This document shows, in pieces, positions 8,794-16,791 of a stretch of DNA of 64,000 nt. How positions within the stretch are numbered: the first letter of the stretch is position 1; every line of letters begins with the position of its first letter. The notes under the pieces are model-generated. The model did not search any database, was not told the origin of the DNA, and was given only the letters and a program-made list of their open reading frames with translations. The stretch lies in assembly GCF_008124765.1 (NCBI RefSeq), contig NZ_VNHS01000003.1, positions 248,001 to 312,000 on the forward strand, given 5' to 3'. Made by a program: the position numbers and the translations under genes. This DNA is from Paenibacillus methanolicus. GTDB taxonomy: Bacteria > Bacillota > Bacilli > Paenibacillales > Paenibacillaceae.

Positions 8794-9523
8794 CGGCTTT
8801 GCGAGCCTTCACGATCAAAAAATGAGGGGTCGTCGCAAGCTTATCAAACCACTTCGCATGCCAGCGCGAATAGTCCAGGTCGTTCATATCGCCGCGCACG
8901 GGCTGCGGCTCTACGATGGATTCAAGTACAAAGCATTCCGATGTCGCATTCACGATGTCCTGCATGGATCTTCTATAGAAGGAGACCTCCACCGCTCCCG
9001 CTTCGGGCTTGTTCCATACTTCCGTCAATAATTCGCGGGCGAAATAGTCCGGACGGGAAAAGTGCGTATAGTCCATGAACGGATGATGCACGGAGAAAAT
9101 CAGGCCTGCGCCCGGCTTCATAATCCGATGGAATTCTCGAAAAGTCGACGCCCAATCTTCCAGATAGTGAAGCGTAAGCGAACTTACGATAAGGTCGAAG
9201 GTGCGATCGCTAAAAGGAAGCGTCTCCGAAAGATCGCCCTGGATGATCGTCGCCCTGTTCCCAATGCGCCGCCTGCAAGCCTCCGTCATGTCCGGACTGA
9301 TGTCGATCGCGCTCACCTGTGCTCCTTGATGGATGAAATGCTCCGTATACCAGCCTGCCGCGCAGCCGGCGTCCAGGATATTCATTTGCCGCATGTCCGT
9401 CGGCATAAGGTTTATCATTGCCGGTCTTTCGTAGTACGCGTTATGTCCGCTTTGCTTATCGACATGCTTCTCATAGTCGCTCGATAATAGATTGAAGGCT
9501 CTCGTTATGTTGTCTTTCAGCAT
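8786..9523 (-). CDS. Class I SAM-dependent methyltransferase
   Basis: This 245-residue protein has a Rossmann-type methyltransferase core. Motif I is ILDAGCAAGWYT (about 49-60), the acidic residue closing strand 2 is in VSAIDISPDM, and the later strand reads FDLIVSSLTLHYLEDW. This pattern belongs to the methyltransferase-11/25 group acting on small molecules. ATG 9523 is chosen because GGAG stands five bases upstream; a GTG two codons earlier is less well placed. It is the first gene of a two-gene operon with the hydrolase at 8137. The substrate is not readable from sequence. Confidence 0.9.
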   Translation of the reverse strand: MLKDNITRAFNLLSSDYEKHVDKQSGHNAYYERPAMINLMPTDMRQMNILDAGCAAGWYTEHFIHQGAQVSAIDISPDMTEACRRRIGNRATIIQGDLSETLPFSDRTFDLIVSSLTLHYLEDWASTFREFHRIMKPGAGLIFSVHHPFMDYTHFSRPDYFARELLTEVWNKPEAGAVEVSFYRRSMQDIVNATSECFVLESIVEPQPVRGDMNDLDYSRWHAKWFDKLATTPHFLIVKARKADE

Positions 9524-9684
9524 GCTCACTCCAATGCTTTGGGATCTGATCCATTATGCCGGGATGACCGAGAGAACCGGGCATCCGCCATTGGCGTTCA
9601 TTACCTATGTTAATCGAGTCCGGGGCGCGTGGCTAGTGCACTTTCGGGTACTTTTCTAACGCTGAAGTCCTTGTATTACACAAA

Positions 9685-9722
9685 AAATGACGTCACAGGG
9701 TTCTTTCCCCGTGGCGTCATTT
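9685..9722 (-). terminator. Terminator of the alpha-mannan operon
   Basis: An imperfect stem with AAATGACG/CGTCATTT at its base (9685-9692 with 9715-9722) extends inward through CAC/GTG pairs and is followed on the reverse strand by TTTTTTG. It is 22 bases past the last GH76 gene. Confidence 0.85.
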
Positions 9723-9743
9723 AACGTTATCGGTCCATTACCG

Positions 9744-10793
9744 CTATTCCAATAACCCCTCCCGCTCCAGCACGGCTATCGCTTCGAGCAGCATGACGCC
9801 GCTCAGCTGGCCGCTTAGCTGCACGACCGGCTCCGGAGCGTCCATCCAGGACAAACTAATCAAGCCGGCATCTGATCGACCTTCCCGCCACAGCATCTCG
9901 GCGTTATGGAGCAGTAGTCGAAGCCACGGCTCCGCCAGTTCGGGCTGAACGCGAATAAGACCCACGAGGTAGCGGACGAGTATCCCTTTGAACAAGCCGC
10001 AGTCGTCGTTTCCTTCCCGAGGCAGCATGCCGGTCGACGTATCGACCAATTCGCTCGCCGCCGCTTGCGCGGTACGCTGCGCGTCCGCGAGATAAGCGGC
10101 ATCACCCGTGCAGCGGTACAACTCGATGCCCGCGCCGAGGAAGACGCCTTGGCAATACGTATACTTCCAGTCGTAGTCGATCTTCCCGTCGCCCAGCCGG
10201 TTCATGCCGTCCCAGACGAAGCCGGTGTTCGGACAGACCAGCCGCTCCCGGTTGAACCGGTAGATGCGCTGCGCCCATTCCAGATCCTCCGCGCGGCCAA
10301 CCAGACGGTACAGACGCGAAGCGAGAATCGAGGCCGGCGCGTTCGCAGGGGTGTTCTTGTAGTCCAGCTGATCCTTCTTCCAGGCCATGCCGCCGCCCAT
10401 ATGATCATTCCATGCGGTCTTGATATCGTCCCACAGCTCGAGCGCCCCTTGCTTATAGACGTCCTGCCCCGTCGTCTCGTATGCCCGGAGCAGAGCGAGC
10501 GCCATCCATTCCATGTCGTCGTAGTAGTTATGCAGCAGCGTACCGCCGTTCCACCGGACCGTATCGCGCAGCACCCGCTCCAGGAAGACTTCCCGCTCCG
10601 CGTTCCCGTCGCGCTGCAGCTCATCCACGAGGACATCGATCACATGGGCATGCCACCAATAGATCCAATGCTCGTTGGCATCTCCTCGCGGTACCGCTTG
10701 ATCCATGACGCCGCGCTCCTCGTTCCAGAACAGACGCCGGAACTCCGCCTGCGCCTGCTTGGCCCGATCGGCCCACAGCCCGCTCCCGCTCAT
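9744..10793 (-). CDS. GH76-family protein, cytoplasmic-type (tandem copy 3)
   Basis: This 349-residue alpha/alpha-barrel protein belongs to glycoside hydrolase family 76 (endo-alpha-1,6-mannanase). The adjacent catalytic aspartates are D92-D93 in YYDDMEWMAL. Other family blocks are WNDHMGGGMAWKK, YKNTPANAPASILASRL, TGFVWDGMNR and YTYCQGVFLGAGIELY. No signal peptide is present. ATG 10793 overlaps the stop of the preceding gene as ATGA, with GGAGAGG upstream; a longer open frame from 10922 only reads the neighbour's end in the wrong frame. It is the last gene of the mannan operon. Inference: trimming of imported alpha-1,6-mannooligosaccharides inside the cell. Confidence 0.9.
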   Translation of the reverse strand: MSGSGLWADRAKQAQAEFRRLFWNEERGVMDQAVPRGDANEHWIYWWHAHVIDVLVDELQRDGNAEREVFLERVLRDTVRWNGGTLLHNYYDDMEWMALALLRAYETTGQDVYKQGALELWDDIKTAWNDHMGGGMAWKKDQLDYKNTPANAPASILASRLYRLVGRAEDLEWAQRIYRFNRERLVCPNTGFVWDGMNRLGDGKIDYDWKYTYCQGVFLGAGIELYRCTGDAAYLADAQRTAQAAASELVDTSTGMLPREGNDDCGLFKGILVRYLVGLIRVQPELAEPWLRLLLHNAEMLWREGRSDAGLISLSWMDAPEPVVQLSGQLSGVMLLEAIAVLEREGLLE

Positions 10794-11866
10794 CCCTGAC
10801 GCACCTCTCCCTTCGCCTCGGCCAGCAGACCGCGCTTCTCCAGAAGCGCCAGCTGTTCCAGCAGCATGATGCCGCTCAGCTGGGTGCTCAGCGTCACGCG
10901 ATCGCTCGGCTTGCTGCCCCAACTTGTGCTGAACACATTACGCTCCGCATCGCGGCCTTCCTGCCACAGCATGTCGGCCTGTTGAACCAGCAGCTCGATG
11001 CTCTTCGTCTCCGTCGGCGCGACTTCGGTCAGCTCGCCCCAATACCGGACGAGGATGCCCTTGAACAAACCGCCGTCGCCGTCCCCTTCATCCGGCAGCA
11101 AGCCCGTCTCCGGGCATACGAGCTCCGCGCGCGCGGCTTCGGCCGTACGTACGGCATCCGTGATATAGGCTTCATTGCCCGTACATCGGTACAGCTCGAC
11201 GCCGGCGCCGATGAACACGCCTTGGCAGTACGTGAACTTCCAGTCCTTGTCGATCGCGCCGTCTCCGGTCCGATTCATGCCGTCCCAGACGAACCCGGAC
11301 GCCGGATCGACGAGATTGGACTTGAGCCAGGCGTAGATGCGGAGCCCCCAATGCAAATCCTCGTCGCGGCCGAACTCCCGGTACAGCCGCGCGGCCAAGA
11401 TGACGGCCGGCGCGTTCGCCGGCGTATTCTTGTAGTCCAGCTGCGATTTCTGCCACGCGATGCCCCCGCCCATATGGTCGTTCCAGCCGGTCTGGATATC
11501 TTCCCATAGCACGAGCGCCGCGTCCTTGTACCGTTCCTCGCCGGTCGCTTGATACGCGCGAAGCCACGCGATCGCCATCCATTCCATGTCGTCGTACAGC
11601 TCGTTCGGGAACGCGCCGCCGTTACGGGCGAGCAGACCGTCGTGGATCGCGGCCAGCCGTTCCTTATAAGCCGCGTCGCCCGTCCGCCCCAAGCCGTCGA
11701 CCAACGCGTCGACCGCATGCGCCATCCACCAGTAGTGGAAGATCGTGTTGCACGCGCCGTCTTCGCACGGAATTTCGATATCATACAGCCGAATGGAAGG
11801 GTTCCAATATAACTGTTCCAGCGCTTGCTGCGCCGCTTCGGCGCGGGATGCCCACGTCATGCCCAT
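10790..11866 (-). CDS. GH76-family protein, cytoplasmic-type (tandem copy 2)
   Basis: This 358-residue paralogue of both neighbours has catalytic-pair D92-D93 in LYDDMEWMAI and family blocks WNDHMGGGIAWQK, YKNTPANAPAVILAARLY, SGFVWDGMNRTGDG and FTYCQGVFIGAGVELYR. No signal peptide is seen. ATG 11866 has GGAGAG eight bases upstream; a GTG three codons earlier is possible. The stop overlaps the next start by four bases. Known: GH76 enzymes cleave alpha-1,6-mannan by retention using the Asp-Asp pair. Inference: a diverged cytoplasmic copy from local gene duplication, perhaps with a different chain-length preference. Confidence 0.9.
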   Translation of the reverse strand: MGMTWASRAEAAQQALEQLYWNPSIRLYDIEIPCEDGACNTIFHYWWMAHAVDALVDGLGRTGDAAYKERLAAIHDGLLARNGGAFPNELYDDMEWMAIAWLRAYQATGEERYKDAALVLWEDIQTGWNDHMGGGIAWQKSQLDYKNTPANAPAVILAARLYREFGRDEDLHWGLRIYAWLKSNLVDPASGFVWDGMNRTGDGAIDKDWKFTYCQGVFIGAGVELYRCTGNEAYITDAVRTAEAARAELVCPETGLLPDEGDGDGGLFKGILVRYWGELTEVAPTETKSIELLVQQADMLWQEGRDAERNVFSTSWGSKPSDRVTLSTQLSGIMLLEQLALLEKRGLLAEAKGEVRQG

Positions 11867-11888
11867 ATGCTTCACTCTCCGTATCCTT

Positions 11889-13049
11889 TTATCTCTCGTC
11901 CAAGGTACCGTTCTTCTCGAACTTCGCCAACTGCTCCAGCAGCATCATGCCGCTCAGCTGGGTGCTCAGCTGCACGACCGCATCGGGCGACTGCGCCCAC
12001 GAATTGCTGAACAGCGCGCTCTCGCTCGACTTGCCATATTCCCATAGACTGTCGCCGTTGGTCTTCAGCAGCTCGATCGGTTCCCGCCGCTTCGGGTCGG
12101 CTTCGATCAGCTCGCCAAGATAACGAACGAGCACGCCCTTGAACAGTCCGCCGTCGCCGTCTCCCTCGGAAGGCAGCATGCCTGTCGCGGGCGACAAGAA
12201 GTCCGTCTTCAGGTTGCCGGCCGTCCTGCGGGCATCGTCCAGATAACGCGACTCTTTCGTTGCATCATACAACTCGACGCCCGCGCCAATGTACACGCCT
12301 TGCCCGTACGTGAACTTCCATTCCTTGTCGACCGCGCCGTCTCCCGTCCGGTTGATACCGTCCCATACGAGACCCGACTCGGGATCGACGAGCGTCTTCG
12401 TCTGCCAGTCGTAGATCTTCTTCGCCCATGCCAAATCCTCGTCGTTGCCGAAATGCCGATACAGTCGGGCAGCCAATATAACGGCTGGCGCATTCGCCGG
12501 CGTATTCTTGTAATCGAGCTGCTCCTTGCGCCAAGCGATGCCGCCGCCCATCTCCTCGTTCCAGCCGGCCTTGATGTCGGCCCACAGCTCGAGCGCAGCC
12601 TGCTTATAACGCTCCTCCTTCGTGACGTCGTACGCGCGCAGCCAGGCAAGCGCCATCCACTCCATGTCGTCGTAATAATCGTTGATCATGACGCCGGCAT
12701 TGCGGTCTAGTATGCCTTGGTACAGCTTCGACAGTCGTTCCTTATAGGCCTCGTTGCCGGTACGCTCATAACCGTCTACCAGCACGTCAACGGCATGCGC
12801 CAGCCACCAATAATTGAACGGATCGGTGCACAGCTGGGCGATGCACGGCGCGGCATTGTTGAACAAGCCCCGCTTCTCGTCCCAGAAGGACTTCGCCAGC
12901 TCCGCTTGCGCGGCGTCAGCCCGGTTCTGCCATTCGCTCGAAGCAGGCGAGAAGGCCTCCTTCAGCCGATCCGCTTGCAGAACGGCGAGGACGATGCCGA
13001 CAATCATGATCGTCGCCGCGGCTAAGCCGATCGCGCGATTTCGCTTCAA
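11889..13049 (-). CDS. GH76-family protein with N-terminal membrane anchor (tandem copy 1)
   Basis: This third member of the tandem set has the catalytic pair in YYDDMEWMALA and the same family blocks (WNEEMGGGIAWRK, YKNTPANAPAVILAARLY, SGLVWDGINRTGDG, FTYGQGVYIGAGVELY). Unlike the other two it begins with KRNR followed by a hydrophobic stretch of about 20 residues (IGLAAATIMIVGIVLAVL), a signal anchor or uncleaved signal peptide with no clear cleavage site. TTG 13049 is chosen because GAGGTGAAGGG precedes it closely; an in-frame ATG at 13109 adds 20 residues but its GGAG is 14 bases away. Inference: it acts at the outer membrane face on mannan fragments. Confidence 0.88.
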   Translation of the reverse strand: MKRNRAIGLAAATIMIVGIVLAVLQADRLKEAFSPASSEWQNRADAAQAELAKSFWDEKRGLFNNAAPCIAQLCTDPFNYWWLAHAVDVLVDGYERTGNEAYKERLSKLYQGILDRNAGVMINDYYDDMEWMALAWLRAYDVTKEERYKQAALELWADIKAGWNEEMGGGIAWRKEQLDYKNTPANAPAVILAARLYRHFGNDEDLAWAKKIYDWQTKTLVDPESGLVWDGINRTGDGAVDKEWKFTYGQGVYIGAGVELYDATKESRYLDDARRTAGNLKTDFLSPATGMLPSEGDGDGGLFKGVLVRYLGELIEADPKRREPIELLKTNGDSLWEYGKSSESALFSNSWAQSPDAVVQLSTQLSGMMLLEQLAKFEKNGTLDER

Positions 13050-13131
13050 TCCCTTCACCTCGTCATTGGTGCTAGCGGGTGCCGAACGATGCGCATGTAA
13101 CCGATGCATGCCGACACCCGCCGCTCCTATA

Positions 13132-14673
13132 CTACAAACCGTACATTTTATCGAAGTTCAAATAATTGCCGTTTCCCTTGGCGCTATCGTATCCGACGAC
13201 GATCGTGTTCTGCCCCGCGTTCAGGTTGACGTTCAGCGTCACCGTGCTCCACGTCCCCCAGCTGCCCGTGCCGGGGAAATTCAGATTCGCGGCCACGACC
13301 GTGCCGTTCACGGACACGTACCGACTCGCATTGCCCGCTCCGCCCGCATAGCGCAGCGTGATCGTCCGCGTGCCGGCCGCGTTCTGATTGACGTAGAACG
13401 TCGCGTTCGTCCCGGTCGCATTCCAGCCCGCGAGATAGCCGCGCCCCGAATAACCAGCTTGCGTCGACTCGGACCCGATGCCGCTCAGACGCGCGTTCTC
13501 CGCTTCGTAGTTGCCGTTACCCGCAATGTAGCCGGTGTAATTGTCCGCGGGCACGAGCTGCAGAATCGACGCGCCGGCAGCTGCCGCGAGGCTCTGCACG
13601 TAGCCGGAGCCCGTCGGCGCGGACCAATCGCTGCCGATGACGTTATCCGACGTACGTCGATGGTTGAACGCCTGCGTGGCGTTCTGCTGCAAGAAGTTAA
13701 GGTAGCTGGCGTTGCCGGTGGCGATCCGCAGCTTGTTGAGGTTGCGGGCGAAAATCATTTTGAACCCGGCGCCGTCGTTCTCTCCTTCGTACATCAGCGT
13801 GTTGGACAAGGTCAGGTTGTTGATCGCATAATTCGCCGCATTGTTCGCGTCCGTCAAGTAGCTGCCATTGCCCGTCGCCTGATAGAGCGCCAGCGCCGCC
13901 CCGAGGAAGTTGCCGTAATTATAGGAGAACTCCCAACCGATGACCGTGCCGTTACCCGTACCTTCCACATGGTCGCTCAGCTTGCTGCCCGAAACGAGCC
14001 GCGACTTGATCCAACCGTATAGCCCTTCGGCTTTGGTGAGATAGGCATTATTGCCCGTTGCATTCTTCAGCTTGATCGCCGTCATGACCATCGGCGCGTT
14101 GGTCGCGATGTTCTTCTGCGGCGACGTGCCGTCCCGCTTCCACCAGATGCCGCCGCCGTACGTGGCGTCATTGAACGCATAGATCTGATCGAACAAGAAA
14201 GACGCCCGATTGCGGTATTCCGCCGTTCCGGTCAGCTCGTATGCCCGCATGCACGCCAGCGCCCACCAGCCCAGATCGTCGTTGAAGTCGTTGTCCATCA
14301 TGTTCGTATATTTGCCGTTGAAGCCGGTATAGATATCGTCGATCATGGTCCGGTACGTCTGGCTGCCGGTCCGCTCGTAGGCGTCCATCACCGTCTCCCA
14401 CAGCTGCGCCTCCCACCAGAAATCCGTGTACAACCCGCCGTTCGGACCGTGGGCATGGGTATGAATCTGATGGTCGCTGTTCGTGTAGAAATATTTGGCC
14501 GACGCGTCGTAGAACGTGTTCACGAATCCGTTCATCGCCGTGTCCGCCTGCGCGGCGGTGAATGCCTCCGCACGTTGCGGCACGCTGAAACCTGCGCCTA
14601 ACATTGCCGCCGCCAGGATCGCGCCTACCCACCTTTTGCCTGCTCCTGCCAACTTGCGGGATTGCCTCGTCAT
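13132..14673 (-). CDS. Secreted GH76 endo-alpha-1,6-mannanase with C-terminal CBM6/35-like module
   Basis: This 513-residue protein has a signal peptide ending near AEA (residues 35-37). The GH76 barrel covers about 40-380, with the canonical catalytic pair D132-D133 in FNDDLGWWALAC, and with TYGGGIWWKRD and EFSYNYGNFLGAAL. A carbohydrate-binding beta-sandwich follows (about 390-513; NYEAENARLSG at its start, YVSVNG, NTIVVGYDSAKG), of the CBM6/CBM35 type. Known: Bacillus circulans Aman6-type enzymes of this plan cut yeast mannan backbone. Inference: the extracellular depolymerase that feeds the transporter encoded upstream. GTG 14676 is an alternative start one codon earlier. Confidence 0.94.
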   Translation of the reverse strand: MTRQSRKLAGAGKRWVGAILAAAMLGAGFSVPQRAEAFTAAQADTAMNGFVNTFYDASAKYFYTNSDHQIHTHAHGPNGGLYTDFWWEAQLWETVMDAYERTGSQTYRTMIDDIYTGFNGKYTNMMDNDFNDDLGWWALACMRAYELTGTAEYRNRASFLFDQIYAFNDATYGGGIWWKRDGTSPQKNIATNAPMVMTAIKLKNATGNNAYLTKAEGLYGWIKSRLVSGSKLSDHVEGTGNGTVIGWEFSYNYGNFLGAALALYQATGNGSYLTDANNAANYAINNLTLSNTLMYEGENDGAGFKMIFARNLNKLRIATGNASYLNFLQQNATQAFNHRRTSDNVIGSDWSAPTGSGYVQSLAAAAGASILQLVPADNYTGYIAGNGNYEAENARLSGIGSESTQAGYSGRGYLAGWNATGTNATFYVNQNAAGTRTITLRYAGGAGNASRYVSVNGTVVAANLNFPGTGSWGTWSTVTLNVNLNAGQNTIVVGYDSAKGNGNYLNFDKMYGL

Positions 14674-14733
14674 CACTATTCGCTCGCCCTCTTTCCGAAT
14701 CGAGATTCGCTTGCCGAAAGCCCGAATGCGCTA

Positions 14734-14771
14734 GGCGGAGCCGCCTTTCCGATTGCGGAATTCGCTCCGCC
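14734..14771 (-). other. Intercistronic hairpin between permease and mannanase genes
   Basis: An inverted repeat GGCGGAGC/GCTCCGCC (14734-14741 with 14764-14771) lies in the 150-base gap between the inner permease gene and the secreted GH76 gene. There is no T tract, so it more likely stabilises or segments the mRNA than terminates it. Confidence 0.4.
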
Positions 14772-14823
14772 GAAAGTGTCACCACCTCCTCTCAAGGAAA
14801 CGCGCCGAATGGCGATGCGAGCG

Positions 14824-15747
14824 TTACCCCTTCGTGCCGGTGAACGCGATGCCCTGCACGAAGTACTTTTGCAGCAGCAGGAACAGGATGAGAATCGGCA
14901 GAATCGCGATGAGCGCGCCGGCCATCATCGGTCCGTAATCCGTCTGGTAATTGTACGAGAACGCCTGCAAGCCCATCTGAATCGTCGCTTTGTCCGGATC
15001 ATTCAGGATGATCATCGGCCAGAGGAAGCTGTTCCAGCCCGCCTGGAAGGTGAAGATGCTGAGCGTCGCGAGCGCCGGCTTCGTCAGCGGCAGATAGATG
15101 TTCCAGAAGATGCGGAATTCCGGACACCCTTCGATCCGCGCCATCTCCATCATGTCGGATGGCAGCGTCAGGAAGAATTGTCGCATGAAGAACACCGCGA
15201 ACGAGCCGGATGCGCCGGGCAGGATGATCCCCCAGAACGAGTTCAGGAAGCCGTTGCCGCCGTCGCCCATCAGATCGTTGCCGCCGATGAGCGGGAAGTG
15301 CTTCAGCACGTAGAAGCTCGGGATCATCGTCACGATGCCCGGAATCATCATGGCCGCGAGCAGCACGCGGAACAGCGGCTTGTTCAGCTTGAAATCCAGC
15401 TTCGCGAACGCATACCCGCTGAGCGAGCCGAAGAACAGATTGCACAGCACCCCGGCCGCCGCAAGGACGAAGGAGTTGTAGAAATAAAGGCCGAACGGCA
15501 CCGTCGTGAAGGCAGCCTTGTAGTGTTCGAACGTGATGCGCGACGGCAGCCAGCTGATCGGGACGGAGAAAATTTCGTCGCTCGGCTTGAAGGAGGTGAT
15601 CAGACTCCAGAAGAACGGCAGAAACATGCAAATCGCTATAATGATCGCAACCGCATAGAATGCGATTGCCCCCAGCGCCTTCCTCGCCGTAACGGAGGCC
15701 GGCCTGGTTCTCTTGCCCGCTGCCGCGGATATTGATGGCTGAGCCAT
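14824..15747 (-). CDS. Carbohydrate ABC transporter permease, MalG type
   Basis: This 307-residue inner-membrane protein has six predicted membrane segments and the permease EAA loop MEMARIEGCPEFRIFWNIYLPL, contact site for the ATPase. It is the MalG-like half of a CUT1 sugar importer. ATG 15747 is preferred over the ATG two codons earlier because AAGGAGG then stands seven bases away. It works with the permease at 15760 and the binding lipoprotein at 16792. No ATPase gene is in the operon, so a shared MsmX-type ATPase must energise it. Inference: it imports alpha-1,6-mannooligosaccharides. Confidence 0.93.
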   Translation of the reverse strand: MAQPSISAAAGKRTRPASVTARKALGAIAFYAVAIIIAICMFLPFFWSLITSFKPSDEIFSVPISWLPSRITFEHYKAAFTTVPFGLYFYNSFVLAAAGVLCNLFFGSLSGYAFAKLDFKLNKPLFRVLLAAMMIPGIVTMIPSFYVLKHFPLIGGNDLMGDGGNGFLNSFWGIILPGASGSFAVFFMRQFFLTLPSDMMEMARIEGCPEFRIFWNIYLPLTKPALATLSIFTFQAGWNSFLWPMIILNDPDKATIQMGLQAFSYNYQTDYGPMMAGALIAILPILILFLLLQKYFVQGIAFTGTKG

Positions 15748-15759
15748 GTCCATTCCTCC

Positions 15760-16647
15760 TTACACGATAGGCTCTTCGGATTTGGATATACGCATATTGA
15801 TGAACGAGAACGCGAGAATCGCCAGCGCCAGCACGAACGCCTGCGCGGATGCGTAGCCCATCTGCAGCTGATTGAAGCCTTGCTGGTAAATGAGGTACAC
15901 CGGCGTCTTCGTCACGTTGCCCGGCCCGCCCTGCGTCAGGACGAACGCCTGATCGAACAGCTGAAGCGCGCCGATGATCGACATCGTGCTGACCAGGAAC
16001 GTCGTCGGACGCAGCTGCGGCCACGTGATGTACCGGAAGCGGTCCCAAGCGGTGGCTCCGTCCAGCTTCGCGGATTCATACAGATAATCCGGCACCCCTT
16101 GAAGGCCCGCGATGTAGATCACCATATTCGAGCCGACGGACTGCCACAGCGTGACGAGAATAATGGAGAGCATCGCCGTCTCCGTCTGCGCCAGCCATGC
16201 CGGACCCGTCACGCCTACATAGCCGAGCAAATTGTTGACGAGGCCGAATTCGGGATGCAGCAGCCAGATCCATACGGTGGCCGCGGCGACCGCGGAGGTC
16301 AACGTCGGCAAGTAGTTCATCGTCCGGAACAGCTTTACGCCGTAGCGCCGGAAGTTCAGCAGCATGGCGAGCCCGAGCGAGATTAGAATATTGAGCGGAA
16401 CGAAGATGACCGAGTAAAAGGCGACGTTCTTGAACGTCGTCCAGAACAATTCGTCCTGCAGCAGCCGCTTATAATTGTCCAGCTTCACGAAGTCCATCCG
16501 GCTGACTACGTCGTAATTCGTAAAGCTCAAGTAGAGCGCCATCACGACCGGAACGATCGTAAAGGCGACGAATAGCAGCATGGTCGGCGTAATGAACAGA
16601 TACGCCGTTCGAGCCTGATGTTGATTCAATTTCCCCATCGAGGACAT
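15760..16647 (-). CDS. Carbohydrate ABC transporter permease, MalF/UgpA type
   Basis: This 295-residue integral membrane protein has six predicted membrane segments and the EAA loop LYESAKLDGATAWDRFRYIT. It pairs with the MalG-type permease, which starts 12 bases after its stop. Ribosome site GAGGAG is well placed before ATG 16647. It is a CUT1-family importer subunit. It lies downstream of a strong hairpin (16698-16735) that separates it from the binding-protein gene, a common device for making more binding protein than permease. Confidence 0.93.
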   Translation of the reverse strand: MSSMGKLNQHQARTAYLFITPTMLLFVAFTIVPVVMALYLSFTNYDVVSRMDFVKLDNYKRLLQDELFWTTFKNVAFYSVIFVPLNILISLGLAMLLNFRRYGVKLFRTMNYLPTLTSAVAAATVWIWLLHPEFGLVNNLLGYVGVTGPAWLAQTETAMLSIILVTLWQSVGSNMVIYIAGLQGVPDYLYESAKLDGATAWDRFRYITWPQLRPTTFLVSTMSIIGALQLFDQAFVLTQGGPGNVTKTPVYLIYQQGFNQLQMGYASAQAFVLALAILAFSFINMRISKSEEPIV

Positions 16648-16697
16648 CAGCGCTCCTCCTCTCTTTCATCGGTTGATGCCTGTTGAAGGCCGGCAGC

Positions 16698-16735
16698 GCA
16701 AAGGGGGACGCCGCTTCGGGCACTCCCCCCTTTGC
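16698..16735 (-). terminator. Hairpin between binding-protein and permease genes (attenuator or mRNA stabiliser)
   Basis: The G/C-rich stem GCAAAGGGGG paired with CCCCCTTTGC (ends at 16698 and 16735) surrounds a 16-18 base loop within the 144-base gap. There is no long T tract. It is probably a partial terminator or 3' stabiliser giving high binding-protein expression. Confidence 0.6.
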
Positions 16736-16791
16736 CGCACGCGGCCGGGAAAACGATTCCCGACTATGCCGCCTGCTTCATGCCGAGCGTG

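Noticed and set aside
10794-10922. 43-residue N-terminal extension of the last GH76 gene
   Set aside because: It is the end of the preceding GH76 gene read in another frame; the ATGA overlap with a ribosome site marks the real start at 10793.
12814-15735. Long forward-strand open frames opposite the GH76 and permease genes
   Set aside because: Low-complexity Arg/Val/Gln composition and no motifs; they are shadows of well-supported reverse-strand genes.
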